This document shows, piece by piece, positions 25,167 to 35,130 of a stretch of 64,000 bases of DNA. The number at the start of each line of letters is the position of its first letter. Within the stretch, counting starts at the first letter, position 1. Below the pieces are notes generated by a model that saw only the letters and a program-made list of their open reading frames with translations, did no database searches and was not told the DNA's origin. The translations under genes were made by a program, and so were the position numbers. Source of the stretch: Fontibacillus panacisegetis (GTDB lineage Bacteria; Bacillota; Bacilli; Paenibacillales; Paenibacillaceae); assembly GCF_900102215.1 (NCBI RefSeq), contig NZ_FNBG01000002.1:1-64000 (forward strand). The letters run 5' to 3'.

Positions 25167-26078
25167 CTATTTTACTGCTCTTTCTATTACTGCCATCCGA
25201 ATTGGAACCCCATTTTGCATTTGCTTGAAAATACGGGATTGTGGATGTTCAACGATAGCATCATCTATTTCTACGTTTCGGTTCACTGGAGCCGGATGCA
25301 TGATGATCACATGCGGGTCAAGCTTCGCAACCCGGTCTTCAGTCAATCCATACTCGAGTCGGTATTGCTCAGCAGATTTAAGAATTCCCTCTGCATGTCG
25401 CTCTAGCTGAACACGCAGCATCATAATGACGTCAGAGCTCAGCGCTTCTTCCATTGATACATATGAAGCGAAGGCTCCAAGCTCCGGTGCTTGCATGCTG
25501 GTTGGGGCACATAGCTTAACTTTTGCACCAAACTTTTGCAATGCCCACAGATTTGATCTGGCTACCCGACTATGCTTGATATCCCCGATAATGGATACGG
25601 TCAAACCTTTTAGCTCTCCAAAGTGTTTCTTCATCGTGTAGAGATCAAGCAGCGCCTGCGTTGGATGCTCGTTGTTGCCGTCTCCTGCGTTAACCAGTGG
25701 AATCGATACCTTAGTGGCCAGATCAGCAAGCAGCCCGACGGGTTTAAGGCGAATCACTCCGGCGTCAATGCCCATCGATTCCAGCGTACGAACGGTATCG
25801 TAGATCGATTCGCCTTTTTCCACGCTTGAGACAGCAGCGGCAAAGTTCAACACCTGTGCTCCAAGTCGTTTCTCGGCCATTTCAAAAGAAAAGCGAGTTC
25901 TTGTGCTGTTCTCAAAAAACATGTTTGATACAAAATGGTTCTTCAAAACCGGAATGACTTTCTCTGTTTGACTTTCCCAATAAGCGGCACGATCCAGAAT
26001 CGAGCCTATTTCATCAGCGCTAAGTTCTCTAAGCCCTAGTAAAGAGCGTTCCTTCAAAGTAGATGCGGTCATGGTCAT
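25167..26078 (-). CDS. pyrB: Aspartate carbamoyltransferase catalytic subunit
   Basis: 303 residues from ATG 26078, which follows GGGGGGAG by seven bases and pyrR's stop by one base; longer frames run into pyrR. Carbamoyl-phosphate motif FENSTRTRFSFE and aspartate-site HPTQALLDL are intact. No pyrI regulatory subunit is present, as is usual for Firmicutes. Confidence 0.96.
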   Translation of the reverse strand: MTMTASTLKERSLLGLRELSADEIGSILDRAAYWESQTEKVIPVLKNHFVSNMFFENSTRTRFSFEMAEKRLGAQVLNFAAAVSSVEKGESIYDTVRTLESMGIDAGVIRLKPVGLLADLATKVSIPLVNAGDGNNEHPTQALLDLYTMKKHFGELKGLTVSIIGDIKHSRVARSNLWALQKFGAKVKLCAPTSMQAPELGAFASYVSMEEALSSDVIMMLRVQLERHAEGILKSAEQYRLEYGLTEDRVAKLDPHVIIMHPAPVNRNVEIDDAIVEHPQSRIFKQMQNGVPIRMAVIERAVK

Positions 26079-26079
26079 G

Positions 26080-26850
<771 letters not shown>

Positions 26851-26851
26851 A

Positions 26852-26880
26852 ATTATGACAGAATGAGGTCAAACTGTCAA
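26852..26880 (-). promoter_or_regulatory. Sigma-A promoter of the pyr operon
   Basis: TTGACA (26875-26880) and CATAAT (26852-26857) on the minus strand, 17 bases apart, place the transcript start near 26845, just upstream of the PyrR-binding loop. Bases 26881-27050 hold nothing else that I recognise. Confidence 0.85.
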
Positions 26881-27049
26881 GACAACGCTACCGGAAAAAA
26901 TAGCTAGCCTATAAAGGTCTTATATCTACATCGTCCATATTGGAATAATGACATTGAATGAAACTTATACACACTAATAAATATACATTATTATTAATAT
27001 TTATTCAATGTCGTTTTTTTCAATAGTCACCTCATTCCAAACAACAAAC

Positions 27050-27080
27050 ATAACAAAAACAAGCCTGCCAACACGGCAGA
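27050..27080 (-). terminator. Terminator of dapL
   Basis: A short CCTGCC/GGCAGA hairpin (27064-27080) is followed on the minus strand by CTTGTTTTTGTT, 23 bases after the dapL stop. Confidence 0.65.
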
Positions 27081-27102
27081 CCTGTCAAACTCCAATATTA
27101 CT

Positions 27103-28356
27103 TTAAAATTCGAATTTCACTTCACCCAAACGGTGCTTGATTTCCGAGATAACTCTTTCTTCTTCCTCTAAACCCTTTGCTTCAAAAGTTACCGAGAAAC
27201 GAACAAAATGTCCTGCATCATCCCAAGGTACCGTAGAAATCAGCTTTTCACGAATTAAATATTGAGAGAAATCTTCTGCAGTGGCGAACTTCGGACCACC
27301 TGCAACGCCTTTTGGAGCTGCAACATACAGGAAGAAGGAGCCCTTTGGTTTCTTGGCATTAAAGCCCAGTTCATTTAAAACTTGAACGAGCATGTTATGA
27401 CGGCGTGAATATTTATCTGCAATTTTCTCCGTAATTTCTGGACGGGAAAGTCCGTAAGCAGCCGCCTTCTGAATCGCAATAAACTGACCGGAGTCATTGT
27501 TATCTTTTACATCGCTAAATGCCTTAACGATCAGCGGATTACCTGCGACAAACCCTATTCTCCATCCTGTCATGTTGTATGATTTCGATAACGAGTGAAG
27601 CTCTACCCCTACGTCTTTGGCTCCCGGAATAGACAGGAAGCTTAGCGGCTTCAATCCATCATAGGTTAAAGCTGAATATGGAGCGTCATGTACTACGATT
27701 ACATTATATCTGCGAGCCCATTCCACAACTTTGACAAAAAACTCTCTCGTTGCGCTGGCGCCCGTTGGATTGTTCGGATAGTTCAAATAAATCAGTTTTG
27801 CCCGAAGTGCAATATCCTCTGGAATGGAGGACAAGTCTGGCAAAAAGTCATTCTCTTCAGTCAATTGTACTGTATACACTTCTCCGCCCAAGTATTTGGT
27901 ATGTGTCCCGATTATCGGATAACCTGGCACTGTCATAATCGTTACATCACCAGGATTTATAAAGCATGATGGCAGCATCGCCAACGCTGGCTTGGAACCA
28001 ATCGAATGGACGATTTCAGTTATAGGATCGATGCCCTGAACCTGAAATACTTCCTCCAGATAACGAGCTGCCGCTTCTTTGAATTCGGCTATCCCATTGT
28101 CGGCATATCCACGGTTTTCCGGCTTAGCCGCTTCTTCCGCAAGCTTGGCGACGATTCCTGCATCCGCCATTTCGTCAGGCTCACCAACACCCATATCGAT
28201 CAATTCAATGTTAGGAAAATCCTTTTTAGCCGCTGCTTTCGCACGTTTGATTTTTTCAAATTTATAAATGGCAGTATCTTTGCCGTAATTTGCCCCACCT
28301 ATACGATCCGCAAACTGCTGTTGAATGTAAGTATCCTGATAAACTTCTATGCTCAT
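27103..28356 (-). CDS. dapL: LL-diaminopimelate aminotransferase
   Basis: 417 residues, a class I/II PLP-dependent aminotransferase. It shows the DapL-type start (DRIGGANYGKDTAIYKFEKI), the MGVGEPDEMAD strand, NYPNNPTGA, and the PLP lysine in SLSKSYNMTGWRIGF. DapL converts tetrahydrodipicolinate directly to LL-diaminopimelate, bypassing the acetylase route used by Bacillus subtilis. The product feeds meso-DAP for the wall precursor made by MurE in this window and for lysine. It is a single-gene unit with its own terminator between the pyr and rluD-family/lspA operons. The family contains other aminotransferases, so the substrate is assigned by similarity. Confidence 0.85.
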   Translation of the reverse strand: MSIEVYQDTYIQQQFADRIGGANYGKDTAIYKFEKIKRAKAAAKKDFPNIELIDMGVGEPDEMADAGIVAKLAEEAAKPENRGYADNGIAEFKEAAARYLEEVFQVQGIDPITEIVHSIGSKPALAMLPSCFINPGDVTIMTVPGYPIIGTHTKYLGGEVYTVQLTEENDFLPDLSSIPEDIALRAKLIYLNYPNNPTGASATREFFVKVVEWARRYNVIVVHDAPYSALTYDGLKPLSFLSIPGAKDVGVELHSLSKSYNMTGWRIGFVAGNPLIVKAFSDVKDNNDSGQFIAIQKAAAYGLSRPEITEKIADKYSRRHNMLVQVLNELGFNAKKPKGSFFLYVAAPKGVAGGPKFATAEDFSQYLIREKLISTVPWDDAGHFVRFSVTFEAKGLEEEERVISEIKHRLGEVKFEF

Positions 28357-28615
28357 TTTTAATCATCTCCTTAATCATACTAGACATTCTTAAATATGAT
28401 GGAATCAAGGATATTAGAGAATGGATTAATTACCAGAACGTTTGTACTTTTTAACCTTTGGCTGGTTTCGCTGAACTCTGTTTGATTTAATTAAGATCAC
28501 ATCGTTTTCCGGAACAAAATTCCTGCTCAAACAACTATGACACCCAGGCGTCATCACCTAGAATGAAAATAACAACCTCCAAATTTCCAAATTGCGCTTT
28601 AGCGAAATAGTACAG
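28357..28615. other. Intergenic region upstream of dapL
   Basis: The dapL promoter should lie here, but I could not place convincing -35/-10 elements. With the repeat at 28616-28860 and the following sequence to 29053 it forms about 700 bases without a believable gene. Confidence 0.5.
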
Positions 28616-28860
28616 CTAGCTTATTCGTGAGAAGCCAGAGGATTGCAGATCGAACACAGTAGAGGAAAAAATATCCTTTATTTTCGAAAATGAGATGATT
28701 TTAAAGAAAATAAAGGAAGTATTTTCCTCTATCCTTACTGAAATTGCCCTAAAATACCAAAAACAAGCGTGTAGCACCAAAATAGAGGAATTAAGTTCCT
28801 TTATTTTATGATCTTGAGCGAATCCTGATGGAATAGGGGAACTTTTTTCCTTTATTGCTA
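28616..28860. repeat. Intergenic repeat of GGAA...TTCC palindromes
   Basis: Four imperfect palindromes of the form AGGAA-N5/7-TTCCT, each flanked by TTTATT, are centred near 28670, 28721, 28793 and 28844. Spacings are about 51, 72 and 51 bases, so the pair of motifs is repeated with a 123-base period. The open frame read through this DNA (to 29065, 149 codons) has no ribosome site and low-complexity composition, so I treat it as non-coding. The layout suggests an interspersed repeat or a multi-hairpin RNA. Confidence 0.55.
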
Positions 28861-29053
28861 CCGAAGTGCTGAGATAGGCTGACAACGCCCAACTGTAGCT
28901 CGTGATGCTTCTGTTTAACACGAGCCTAATCACGATTACTTGTGGCATACTCTTTATTTTCGTATAAAATGCAGACTTTTCCAATAAATTTCCTGTTTTG
29001 ATTAAAAAACTGCAGAAATGCATTTTTTCATCAGAGCGAAACGAAAATAAAAA

Positions 29054-29100
29054 CACCTGTAACACAAAATCCTTCTAAGAAGGAATTCGCATTACAGGTG
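29054..29100 (-). terminator. Terminator of the lspA-rluD operon
   Basis: Arms CACCTGTAA (29054-29062) and TTACAGGTG (29092-29100) enclose an inner TCCTTCTAAGAAGGA hairpin. On the minus strand a TTTTTATTTT run follows. Confidence 0.85.
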
Positions 29101-29117
29101 CATCATTTACCAATAAA

Positions 29118-30065
29118 TTAACGGTTACGAAGTGCATGAAGCACATGCTCCATGTCTTCCGGAATCGGAGCAGCAAACTCCATATATTCACCAGTGCTCG
29201 GATGAATGAATCCCAGTACTGCGGCATGAAGTGCTTGTCCATCCATTTTAATACCTTTGCTGCGACCGTACATAGGATCGCCTACAAGCGGGTGTCCAAT
29301 AAATTTCATATGCACTCGAATCTGATGAGTACGACCTGTCTCCAGCTTAAGCTCTAGCAAGGTGTAATCGCCAAACCGTTCCACAACATGAAAATGTGTT
29401 ACAGCATGCTTGCTGTTGCGTTCCTGCACTGTGTACATTTTGCGGTCATGTGGATCGCGTCCAATCGGAGCATCAACCGTTCCTTGATCATGGTTCACAT
29501 TACCATGGACGAGTGCAAAATATTTGCGAGTCACCGAATGCTCCTTAAGCTGAGCCGCCAATGAAGCATGTGCCTTGTCATTTTTGGCTGCCATCAGGAG
29601 TCCTGATGTATCCTTATCGATACGATGTACGATACCGGGACGCAGTTCTCCATTAATCCCTGACAGATCCTTGCAATGATGCATCAGCGCATTCACAAGC
29701 GTTCCAGATGAGTGGCCTGGAGCCGGATGAACAACTATCCCCCGCGACTTGTTTACGACAATAACATCCGCGTCTTCATAATATACATCCAAAGGAATAT
29801 CCTCTGGTTCGATTTCAACAGCTTCCGCCTCAGGTACGAGCAATGTAATGCGGTCTCCCTCGGCAATTTTATAATTAGCCTTGACAACATCTCCATTAAC
29901 CGTAATGTCTCCACTTTCTATCCAAAGCTGAATCTGATTGCGCGAAATATTTTCACCAAGCTGGGCTTTAACATATTTGTCAATGCGATCCTTCTTAGAT
30001 GCAGCATCGGCTACCCATTTAAAGGTATCCTCTTCCAGCTCAGATTTGTCCAAATTTGAATTCAT
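29118..30065 (-). CDS. RluD-family 23S rRNA pseudouridine synthase (YlyB-like)
   Basis: 315 residues. An N-terminal S4 RNA-binding domain (RIDKYVKAQLGENISRNQIQ, residues ~27-90) is followed by the RluA/RluD catalytic domain with the active-site aspartate in GIVHRIDKDTSGLLM and the C-terminal GRTHQIRVH motif. It would isomerise uridines in large-subunit rRNA. Its position between lspA and the pyr region matches B. subtilis ylyB. It overlaps lspA by four bases. Confidence 0.92.
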   Translation of the reverse strand: MNSNLDKSELEEDTFKWVADAASKKDRIDKYVKAQLGENISRNQIQLWIESGDITVNGDVVKANYKIAEGDRITLLVPEAEAVEIEPEDIPLDVYYEDADVIVVNKSRGIVVHPAPGHSSGTLVNALMHHCKDLSGINGELRPGIVHRIDKDTSGLLMAAKNDKAHASLAAQLKEHSVTRKYFALVHGNVNHDQGTVDAPIGRDPHDRKMYTVQERNSKHAVTHFHVVERFGDYTLLELKLETGRTHQIRVHMKFIGHPLVGDPMYGRSKGIKMDGQALHAAVLGFIHPSTGEYMEFAAPIPEDMEHVLHALRNR

Positions 30066-30559
30066 ACTTGCTCCTTTTGTTCATGTCCTGCTCCTGATGA
30101 TTGTTTCTCTCTGCGAACCTCAAGAAGCGAATCCAGTACGATTAGAGCTACACCGATAACGATACAGGAATCAGCTACATTGAAAATAGGAAATGTGTAG
30201 GAGCCAAAATTAAACTGTAAAAAGTCGACAACCTCACCTGCAACAGCACGATCTAAGAAATTGCCAACAGCTCCGCCGAGAACGAGCGATAATGCTGTAG
30301 GCAGCAGCTTATTTCCGTGTTTTATGACCTTTAGCAAATACCAAACGATCCCGATTAGAACAATCACTGTTACAACAATGAAGAACACACGCTGACCCTC
30401 TAAAATCCCAAAGGCCGCACCACGGTTGCGATGTGAAGTAATCAGGAAGAAATCGCCGATAACCGGTATTTGTTCACCAATCGTTAATTTCGTGGCAATT
30501 AAATATTTGGTTCCTTGGTCGATCAGAAACATAATCAATGCGATCAAAAAGTATACCAC
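30062..30559 (-). CDS. lspA: Lipoprotein signal peptidase (signal peptidase II)
   Basis: 165 residues from GTG 30559, chosen over GTG 30571 because GAGGTG stands at the right distance and the product then begins VVYFLIALIMFLIDQ as in the family. Four membrane segments; catalytic aspartates lie in GGAVGNFLDR and FPIFNVADS. It cleaves prolipoproteins such as the solute-binding and adaptor lipoproteins of this window after lipidation. Confidence 0.93.
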   Translation of the reverse strand: MVYFLIALIMFLIDQGTKYLIATKLTIGEQIPVIGDFFLITSHRNRGAAFGILEGQRVFFIVVTVIVLIGIVWYLLKVIKHGNKLLPTALSLVLGGAVGNFLDRAVAGEVVDFLQFNFGSYTFPIFNVADSCIVIGVALIVLDSLLEVRREKQSSGAGHEQKEQV

Positions 30560-30771
30560 GCGGTAAGTCACCTCGTTTTTTCGTCTGATATAACCATTTG
30601 TGAAGACCTGTATATTGTAGCATAGCGGGAATTGAACCGTCCATGAGCGATAGGATTTTCCTTAGGTAAATTGTCGTATTCCTGCACAAAATACTTCTAA
30701 GACTAATGACTTATTACATCATTATATAAAAACAAATTTTGAAGTACGCCCTAGAGAAGGAGTCGATACGT

Positions 30772-31509
30772 ATGCCACATCTAACTAATGAGCAACGGGC
30801 AGAGCTGAAGGCTAAGCTTGAAGCAGCACGCAAGGATCTGAACTCCAGGTTGTCCCAAAATGATCATTACGGAATGGAGGAATCTTTGCGAGACAATACA
30901 GGTGAATTATCTAACATTGACAACCATCCCGCTGATTTAGGCAGCGAAATGTACGAACGGGGTAAAGATATCGCTCTAATCGAACAAAACGAACTCATGC
31001 TTACCCGTATCGAAGGTGCGCTTCAAGCCATGGAAGATGGCAGCTACGGAGTCTGCCTCACCTGTGGCAAGCCGATCAGCTACGAACGTCTTAGCGTTAT
31101 TCCGGAGACTCTCTACTGTAAGGATCACAGTCCTCAGTCATTTGTCTCGGCAGCAAGACCCGTCGAGGAACAATTTCTTGCGCCCCCATTTGGTCGTACC
31201 AGTCTGGACGAGCATGATGACGAGACAGAATTTGACGGAGAGGACAGCTGGCAAATCGTTGAAAGCTACGGAACTTCAAACTCCCCGGCATTTGCCGAGG
31301 AGTCAGAAGTTGACGATTACAACGATATGGAGATCGAAGCGTCAAGTGAGCTTGACGGATTCGTTGAACCATTCGAAAGCTTCATCGCTACAGACATCTA
31401 TGGTGAAAAAGTTTTCTTTTATCGAAATGGGGTATATCGCAAAATGATGTCTGCGACGGAAGATCTGGATAGTGAAGATTCCCTTGGAACCGGCTCTAAT
31501 ACGTATTAA
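30772..31509 (+). CDS. TraR/DksA-type zinc-finger protein, YteA/YlyA family
   Basis: 245 residues from ATG 30772, with AAGGAG upstream; the frame is open from 30739. A helical N-terminus (LTNEQRAELKAKLEAARKDL) leads into MEDGSYGVCLTCGKPISYER with a distal C-K-D-H, a DksA-like zinc site, then a long acidic C-terminal part (HDDETEFDGEDSW). These are small regulators that bind RNA polymerase or act in sporulation. B. subtilis ylyA occupies the same place between ileS and lspA, but there it is codirectional; here the gene is inverted. Its 3' end overlaps the convergent DUF5665 gene by 14 bases. Confidence 0.85.
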   Translation: MPHLTNEQRAELKAKLEAARKDLNSRLSQNDHYGMEESLRDNTGELSNIDNHPADLGSEMYERGKDIALIEQNELMLTRIEGALQAMEDGSYGVCLTCGKPISYERLSVIPETLYCKDHSPQSFVSAARPVEEQFLAPPFGRTSLDEHDDETEFDGEDSWQIVESYGTSNSPAFAEESEVDDYNDMEIEASSELDGFVEPFESFIATDIYGEKVFFYRNGVYRKMMSATEDLDSEDSLGTGSNTY

Positions 31510-31843
31510 GCTCCAACTGGCGCTGAACAATCCTAACAATATCCGCGATGTAGTCTCCGATGATCGGTAAATTCAGTGCGCCTAATAGCTGTAAAATGTA
31601 AATGATCGTAGCCGCAAAAAAAGTAAACCCGATAGCGATTCCTACGCCTCTTGCTGTACCAGCTAATAAATTGGTCCAAATAAGACGCCATGGTCGATTA
31701 AGCAGCTCCGTGTACTCAACGATTTTGGATTTCTCCAGCTGTCTTGACCAATTCAATGTTAAGCGATACATGGCGTTCATTTGTTCTTCTGGCGTAGAAA
31801 ACGTCTCGTCAACAGAACTTCCCTTAGATTTGCGATGGTCCAT
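31496..31843 (-). CDS. DUF5665-type membrane protein
   Basis: 115 residues from ATG 31843, with GGAGGT six bases upstream. The N-terminal half is polar and helical (NWSRQLEKSKIVEYTELLNR), followed by PWRLIWTNLLAGTARGVGIA and two hydrophobic segments (about 62-84 and 88-102). This matches DUF5665, a family of unknown role common in Firmicutes. It is downstream of ileS and convergent with the DksA-like gene. Confidence 0.75.
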   Translation of the reverse strand: MDHRKSKGSSVDETFSTPEEQMNAMYRLTLNWSRQLEKSKIVEYTELLNRPWRLIWTNLLAGTARGVGIAIGFTFFAATIIYILQLLGALNLPIIGDYIADIVRIVQRQLELNTY

Positions 31844-31980
31844 TTTAGCACCTCCGAAAACCATGAAACGAGCCTGTTAATCCAATGATCATTACTGTCA
31901 TTATGGATTACCAAAGCTCGTTTCTTTTGGTTAATCCTTATTATAGCCTCTGGTTGTCACTGCCATACAGAACTGGATTT

Positions 31981-34900
31981 TTAGGCAATATGCACACCGA
32001 TCTTCTTCGAACCGAGATCTATAACCTCTATATCACCCTCTGGTTTACCGAATGAAACATCCGTCATCAGCACATTCTCGCGCAAAACGTTCTCGAACGC
32101 AGTGATCGCAGCCTTCAATTCATCATCAACATCCAGCGTCAAATGAACTCTCTTCTCAATCGGTAGATCAAGTTTTTTACGTGTATCCTGAACAGCGCGA
32201 ACCACTTCGCGAACCCATCCCTCTTGTTCAAGTTCAGGAGTGATATCCGTGTTCAATGCTACTGTAATTCCATAGCCTGAAGCTGAAGCAAAGCCTGGTT
32301 TAGCTTGTTTCTCAACAAGAAGCTCCTCCGAAGTAATAACCAATTCTTCACCTTCAGGAGAAGTCACTTGAACTTGACCGTTTTCTACCACTTTACGAGT
32401 CTCTTCTGCAGGCAGTGATTTCAGGTAACCTTGAAGGAAGCCAACATTTTTACCGTACTTTTTACCGGCTACTTTAAGGTTCAGCTTCAAGAGGAAGTCG
32501 ACAAATCCGCTATCACTAGTCTCAATGTCGATTACCTTCACATTGATTTCTTCCTTAATGATCTCCTCATAATCAGCAACTGCAAAATCGCGGTTCATTG
32601 ACACAATCAGATCAGACAACGGTTGACGTGTCTTGATTCCTGTCTCGTTACGAACGTTACGTGCCAATTCAACGATTTGACGTGCACTTTCCATATCCTG
32701 CTCAAGCTCTAAATCAATCAATGTTTCATCAGCTACAGGATAGTCCGCCAAATGAACACTTTCCCCACCGTCAAGGTTCGTGAAAATATCCTCAGAGAGC
32801 ATTGGAGTGAACGGAGCGATTAACTTGGACACAGTAAGCAGAACATTTGTCAAAGTCTGATAAGCGGACAATTTATCCTCACCAAGACCACTTCCCCAGA
32901 AACGGTCACGGGAACGTCGAATGTACCAGTTGCTAAGCTCGTCAATAAATTCTTCAATCGCTTTGGATGTGTTGACGAAATCGTTCACAGCCAGTCCTTT
33001 ATCCATCACCTTTATCAGGCTGTTAAGTCTCGATAAAATCCAGCGGTCAAGCTTGTTGCTCGAAGGACGATATTTATGCTCCTCTGGTTTGTATCCGTCG
33101 ATTCCGGCATACAATGTCAAGAAAGCGTGAGTATTTACGAGCGTATCGATGACTTTGGATTTTGCTTCAGCTACTATGCCTTTGGAGAAACGTTTGCTGT
33201 TCCAAGGTGCACTATCTGATAGTAAAGCCCAACGGAAAGCGTCCGTTCCGAATTCGTTAATAATTTCCCAAGGATCAATGACGTTGCCTTTCGATTTGGA
33301 CATTTTCTGTCCATTTTCATCCAATACGTGACCCGTAGCAATTACTGCCTTATAAGGAGCTTTTCCTGTAAACAATGTTGATACTGCAAGCAAGCTGTAG
33401 AACCAGCCGCGAGTTTGGTCAATACCCTCACAGATCATATCAGCCGGGAATTGCTCTTCAAATGTGTCGACATTTTCAAACGGATAGTGATGTTGAGCAA
33501 ATGGCATCGAACCGCTATCAAACCATACGTCAATCACTTCAGAAGTACGTTCCATAACGCCGCCTTTACAATGAGGACATTTCACTTTCACTTCATCCAC
33601 ATAAGGTTTGTGAAGCTCAAGATTCTCGCTTACATGACCAACAGCATGCTCACGCAGCTCAGCAGAACTATGTGGTGCAAATTGTCCTCCGCAATCCGGA
33701 CATACCCAAACGTTGAGCGGAGTTCCCCAGTAACGATTACGGCTAATATTCCAGTCAACAAGCTCCTCCAGAAATTTACCAAATCGTCCTTCACGAACAT
33801 GGCCTGGATACCAATCCACTGTATTATTGTTAGCAATCAGTTGATCTTTAACTGCAGTTGTCTCAATGAACCAACTCTCCATCGCATAGTAGAGAAGTGG
33901 TGATTTACAACGCCAGCAGAAAGGATAGCTGTGCTCATATTTTTCTTTGCTGTACAGCAGCCCTTTTTCAGAAAGTGTCTTCACGATATCAAGATCACAG
34001 TCTTTTACGAAACGACCTGCAAAATCGCTAACATCGTCTGTATAACGTCCTTGACCATTAACGACACTTACGAAGCTGATTCCATTCTCACGGCATACAC
34101 GATAGTCATCCTCACCATGTGCAGGAGCCATGTGTACAATCCCTGTACCACTTGCATTCGTAACGAATGGAGCGCCTACGATCACGTTGATTTTATCTGC
34201 TTTGATATAGCTGAATGGCGGAGTATACGTTCTGCCAACCAATTCCGAGCCTTTATGAGCAGAGAGAATCTTATAGTCGCCTTTCATTACTTTTTCTACA
34301 AGATTGTTCGCTACAAAATACACGCCATCCTCTTGCTCTACCTTGGCATAATCCATATCAGGATTAACTGCAAGAGCAACGTGTGCTGGCAAAGTCCAAG
34401 GCGTAGTCGTCCAAGCAAGTACGTACTCACCCGTATCGTTCAATTTAAATTTAGCAGTAGCGCTAAGGTCCTTCACATCCTCATAACCTTGAGCTACTTC
34501 ATGAGAGCTAAGTGAAGTCTGACAGCAAGGGCAGTATGGACTAACCCGATGTCCGCGATACAATAGTCCTTTGTCATGAACTGTCGCCAGAATGTTCCAC
34601 ACACTCTCAATGTAATTGTTATCCAGAGTGATGTATGGATCATCAAGATCTGTCCAATATGCAATAGCTTCAGTAAATTCACGCCATTGCTTTTCATAGC
34701 CGAAGACACTTGCTTTACACTTCTTAACGAATTCCTCGATACCATATTTCTCGATCTCTTGCTTACCCGAAATACCAAGTTCTTTTTCAACACCAAGCTC
34801 AACAGGAAGTCCATGTGTATCCCAGCCAGCTTTACGTACGACACGGTAACCTCTCATCGTCTGGTAACGACCGATAAAGTCCTTGATTACACGGCCAAGA

Positions 34901-35073
34901 ACGTGCCCGATATGCGGCAAACCGTTAGCTGTAGGAGGCCCCTCGTAAAATACATAGTTTGGTTTTCCTTCACGATTCTCAATACTGCGTTTAAAAGTAT
35001 TCTCTTTACTCCATTTGTCCAGAATACGCAAATCACGATTACGCGCATGCTCTTTGACATCTACCTTTTTCAT
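31981..35073 (-). CDS. ileS: Isoleucyl-tRNA synthetase, long (IleS2-type)
   Basis: 1030 residues, class I. PPTANGLPHIGHVLGRVIKD carries the HIGH motif and GQKMSKSKGNVIDP the KMSKS loop. A CP1 editing domain lies between, followed by an anticodon-binding region and a C-terminal extension. The length and the HIGH/KMSKS contexts are those of the eukaryote-like IleS2 class rather than the ~920-residue B. subtilis type. IleS2 enzymes are as a rule insensitive to mupirocin, so natural resistance is expected but not shown. Expression is governed by the T-box leader upstream. Confidence 0.95.
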   Translation of the reverse strand: MKKVDVKEHARNRDLRILDKWSKENTFKRSIENREGKPNYVFYEGPPTANGLPHIGHVLGRVIKDFIGRYQTMRGYRVVRKAGWDTHGLPVELGVEKELGISGKQEIEKYGIEEFVKKCKASVFGYEKQWREFTEAIAYWTDLDDPYITLDNNYIESVWNILATVHDKGLLYRGHRVSPYCPCCQTSLSSHEVAQGYEDVKDLSATAKFKLNDTGEYVLAWTTTPWTLPAHVALAVNPDMDYAKVEQEDGVYFVANNLVEKVMKGDYKILSAHKGSELVGRTYTPPFSYIKADKINVIVGAPFVTNASGTGIVHMAPAHGEDDYRVCRENGISFVSVVNGQGRYTDDVSDFAGRFVKDCDLDIVKTLSEKGLLYSKEKYEHSYPFCWRCKSPLLYYAMESWFIETTAVKDQLIANNNTVDWYPGHVREGRFGKFLEELVDWNISRNRYWGTPLNVWVCPDCGGQFAPHSSAELREHAVGHVSENLELHKPYVDEVKVKCPHCKGGVMERTSEVIDVWFDSGSMPFAQHHYPFENVDTFEEQFPADMICEGIDQTRGWFYSLLAVSTLFTGKAPYKAVIATGHVLDENGQKMSKSKGNVIDPWEIINEFGTDAFRWALLSDSAPWNSKRFSKGIVAEAKSKVIDTLVNTHAFLTLYAGIDGYKPEEHKYRPSSNKLDRWILSRLNSLIKVMDKGLAVNDFVNTSKAIEEFIDELSNWYIRRSRDRFWGSGLGEDKLSAYQTLTNVLLTVSKLIAPFTPMLSEDIFTNLDGGESVHLADYPVADETLIDLELEQDMESARQIVELARNVRNETGIKTRQPLSDLIVSMNRDFAVADYEEIIKEEINVKVIDIETSDSGFVDFLLKLNLKVAGKKYGKNVGFLQGYLKSLPAEETRKVVENGQVQVTSPEGEELVITSEELLVEKQAKPGFASASGYGITVALNTDITPELEQEGWVREVVRAVQDTRKKLDLPIEKRVHLTLDVDDELKAAITAFENVLRENVLMTDVSFGKPEGDIEVIDLGSKKIGVHIA

Positions 35074-35130
35074 GGTACGTTTCTCTTCCTTTCCATTTGC
35101 ATTTGATTCGATCAGGTCACATTGCCCCGA

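Noticed and set aside
28616..29065. 149-codon minus-strand frame between rluD-family gene and dapL
   Set aside because: No Shine-Dalgarno site, composition dominated by the GGAA/TTCC palindromes, and its 5' end overlaps the operon terminator at 29054-29100.
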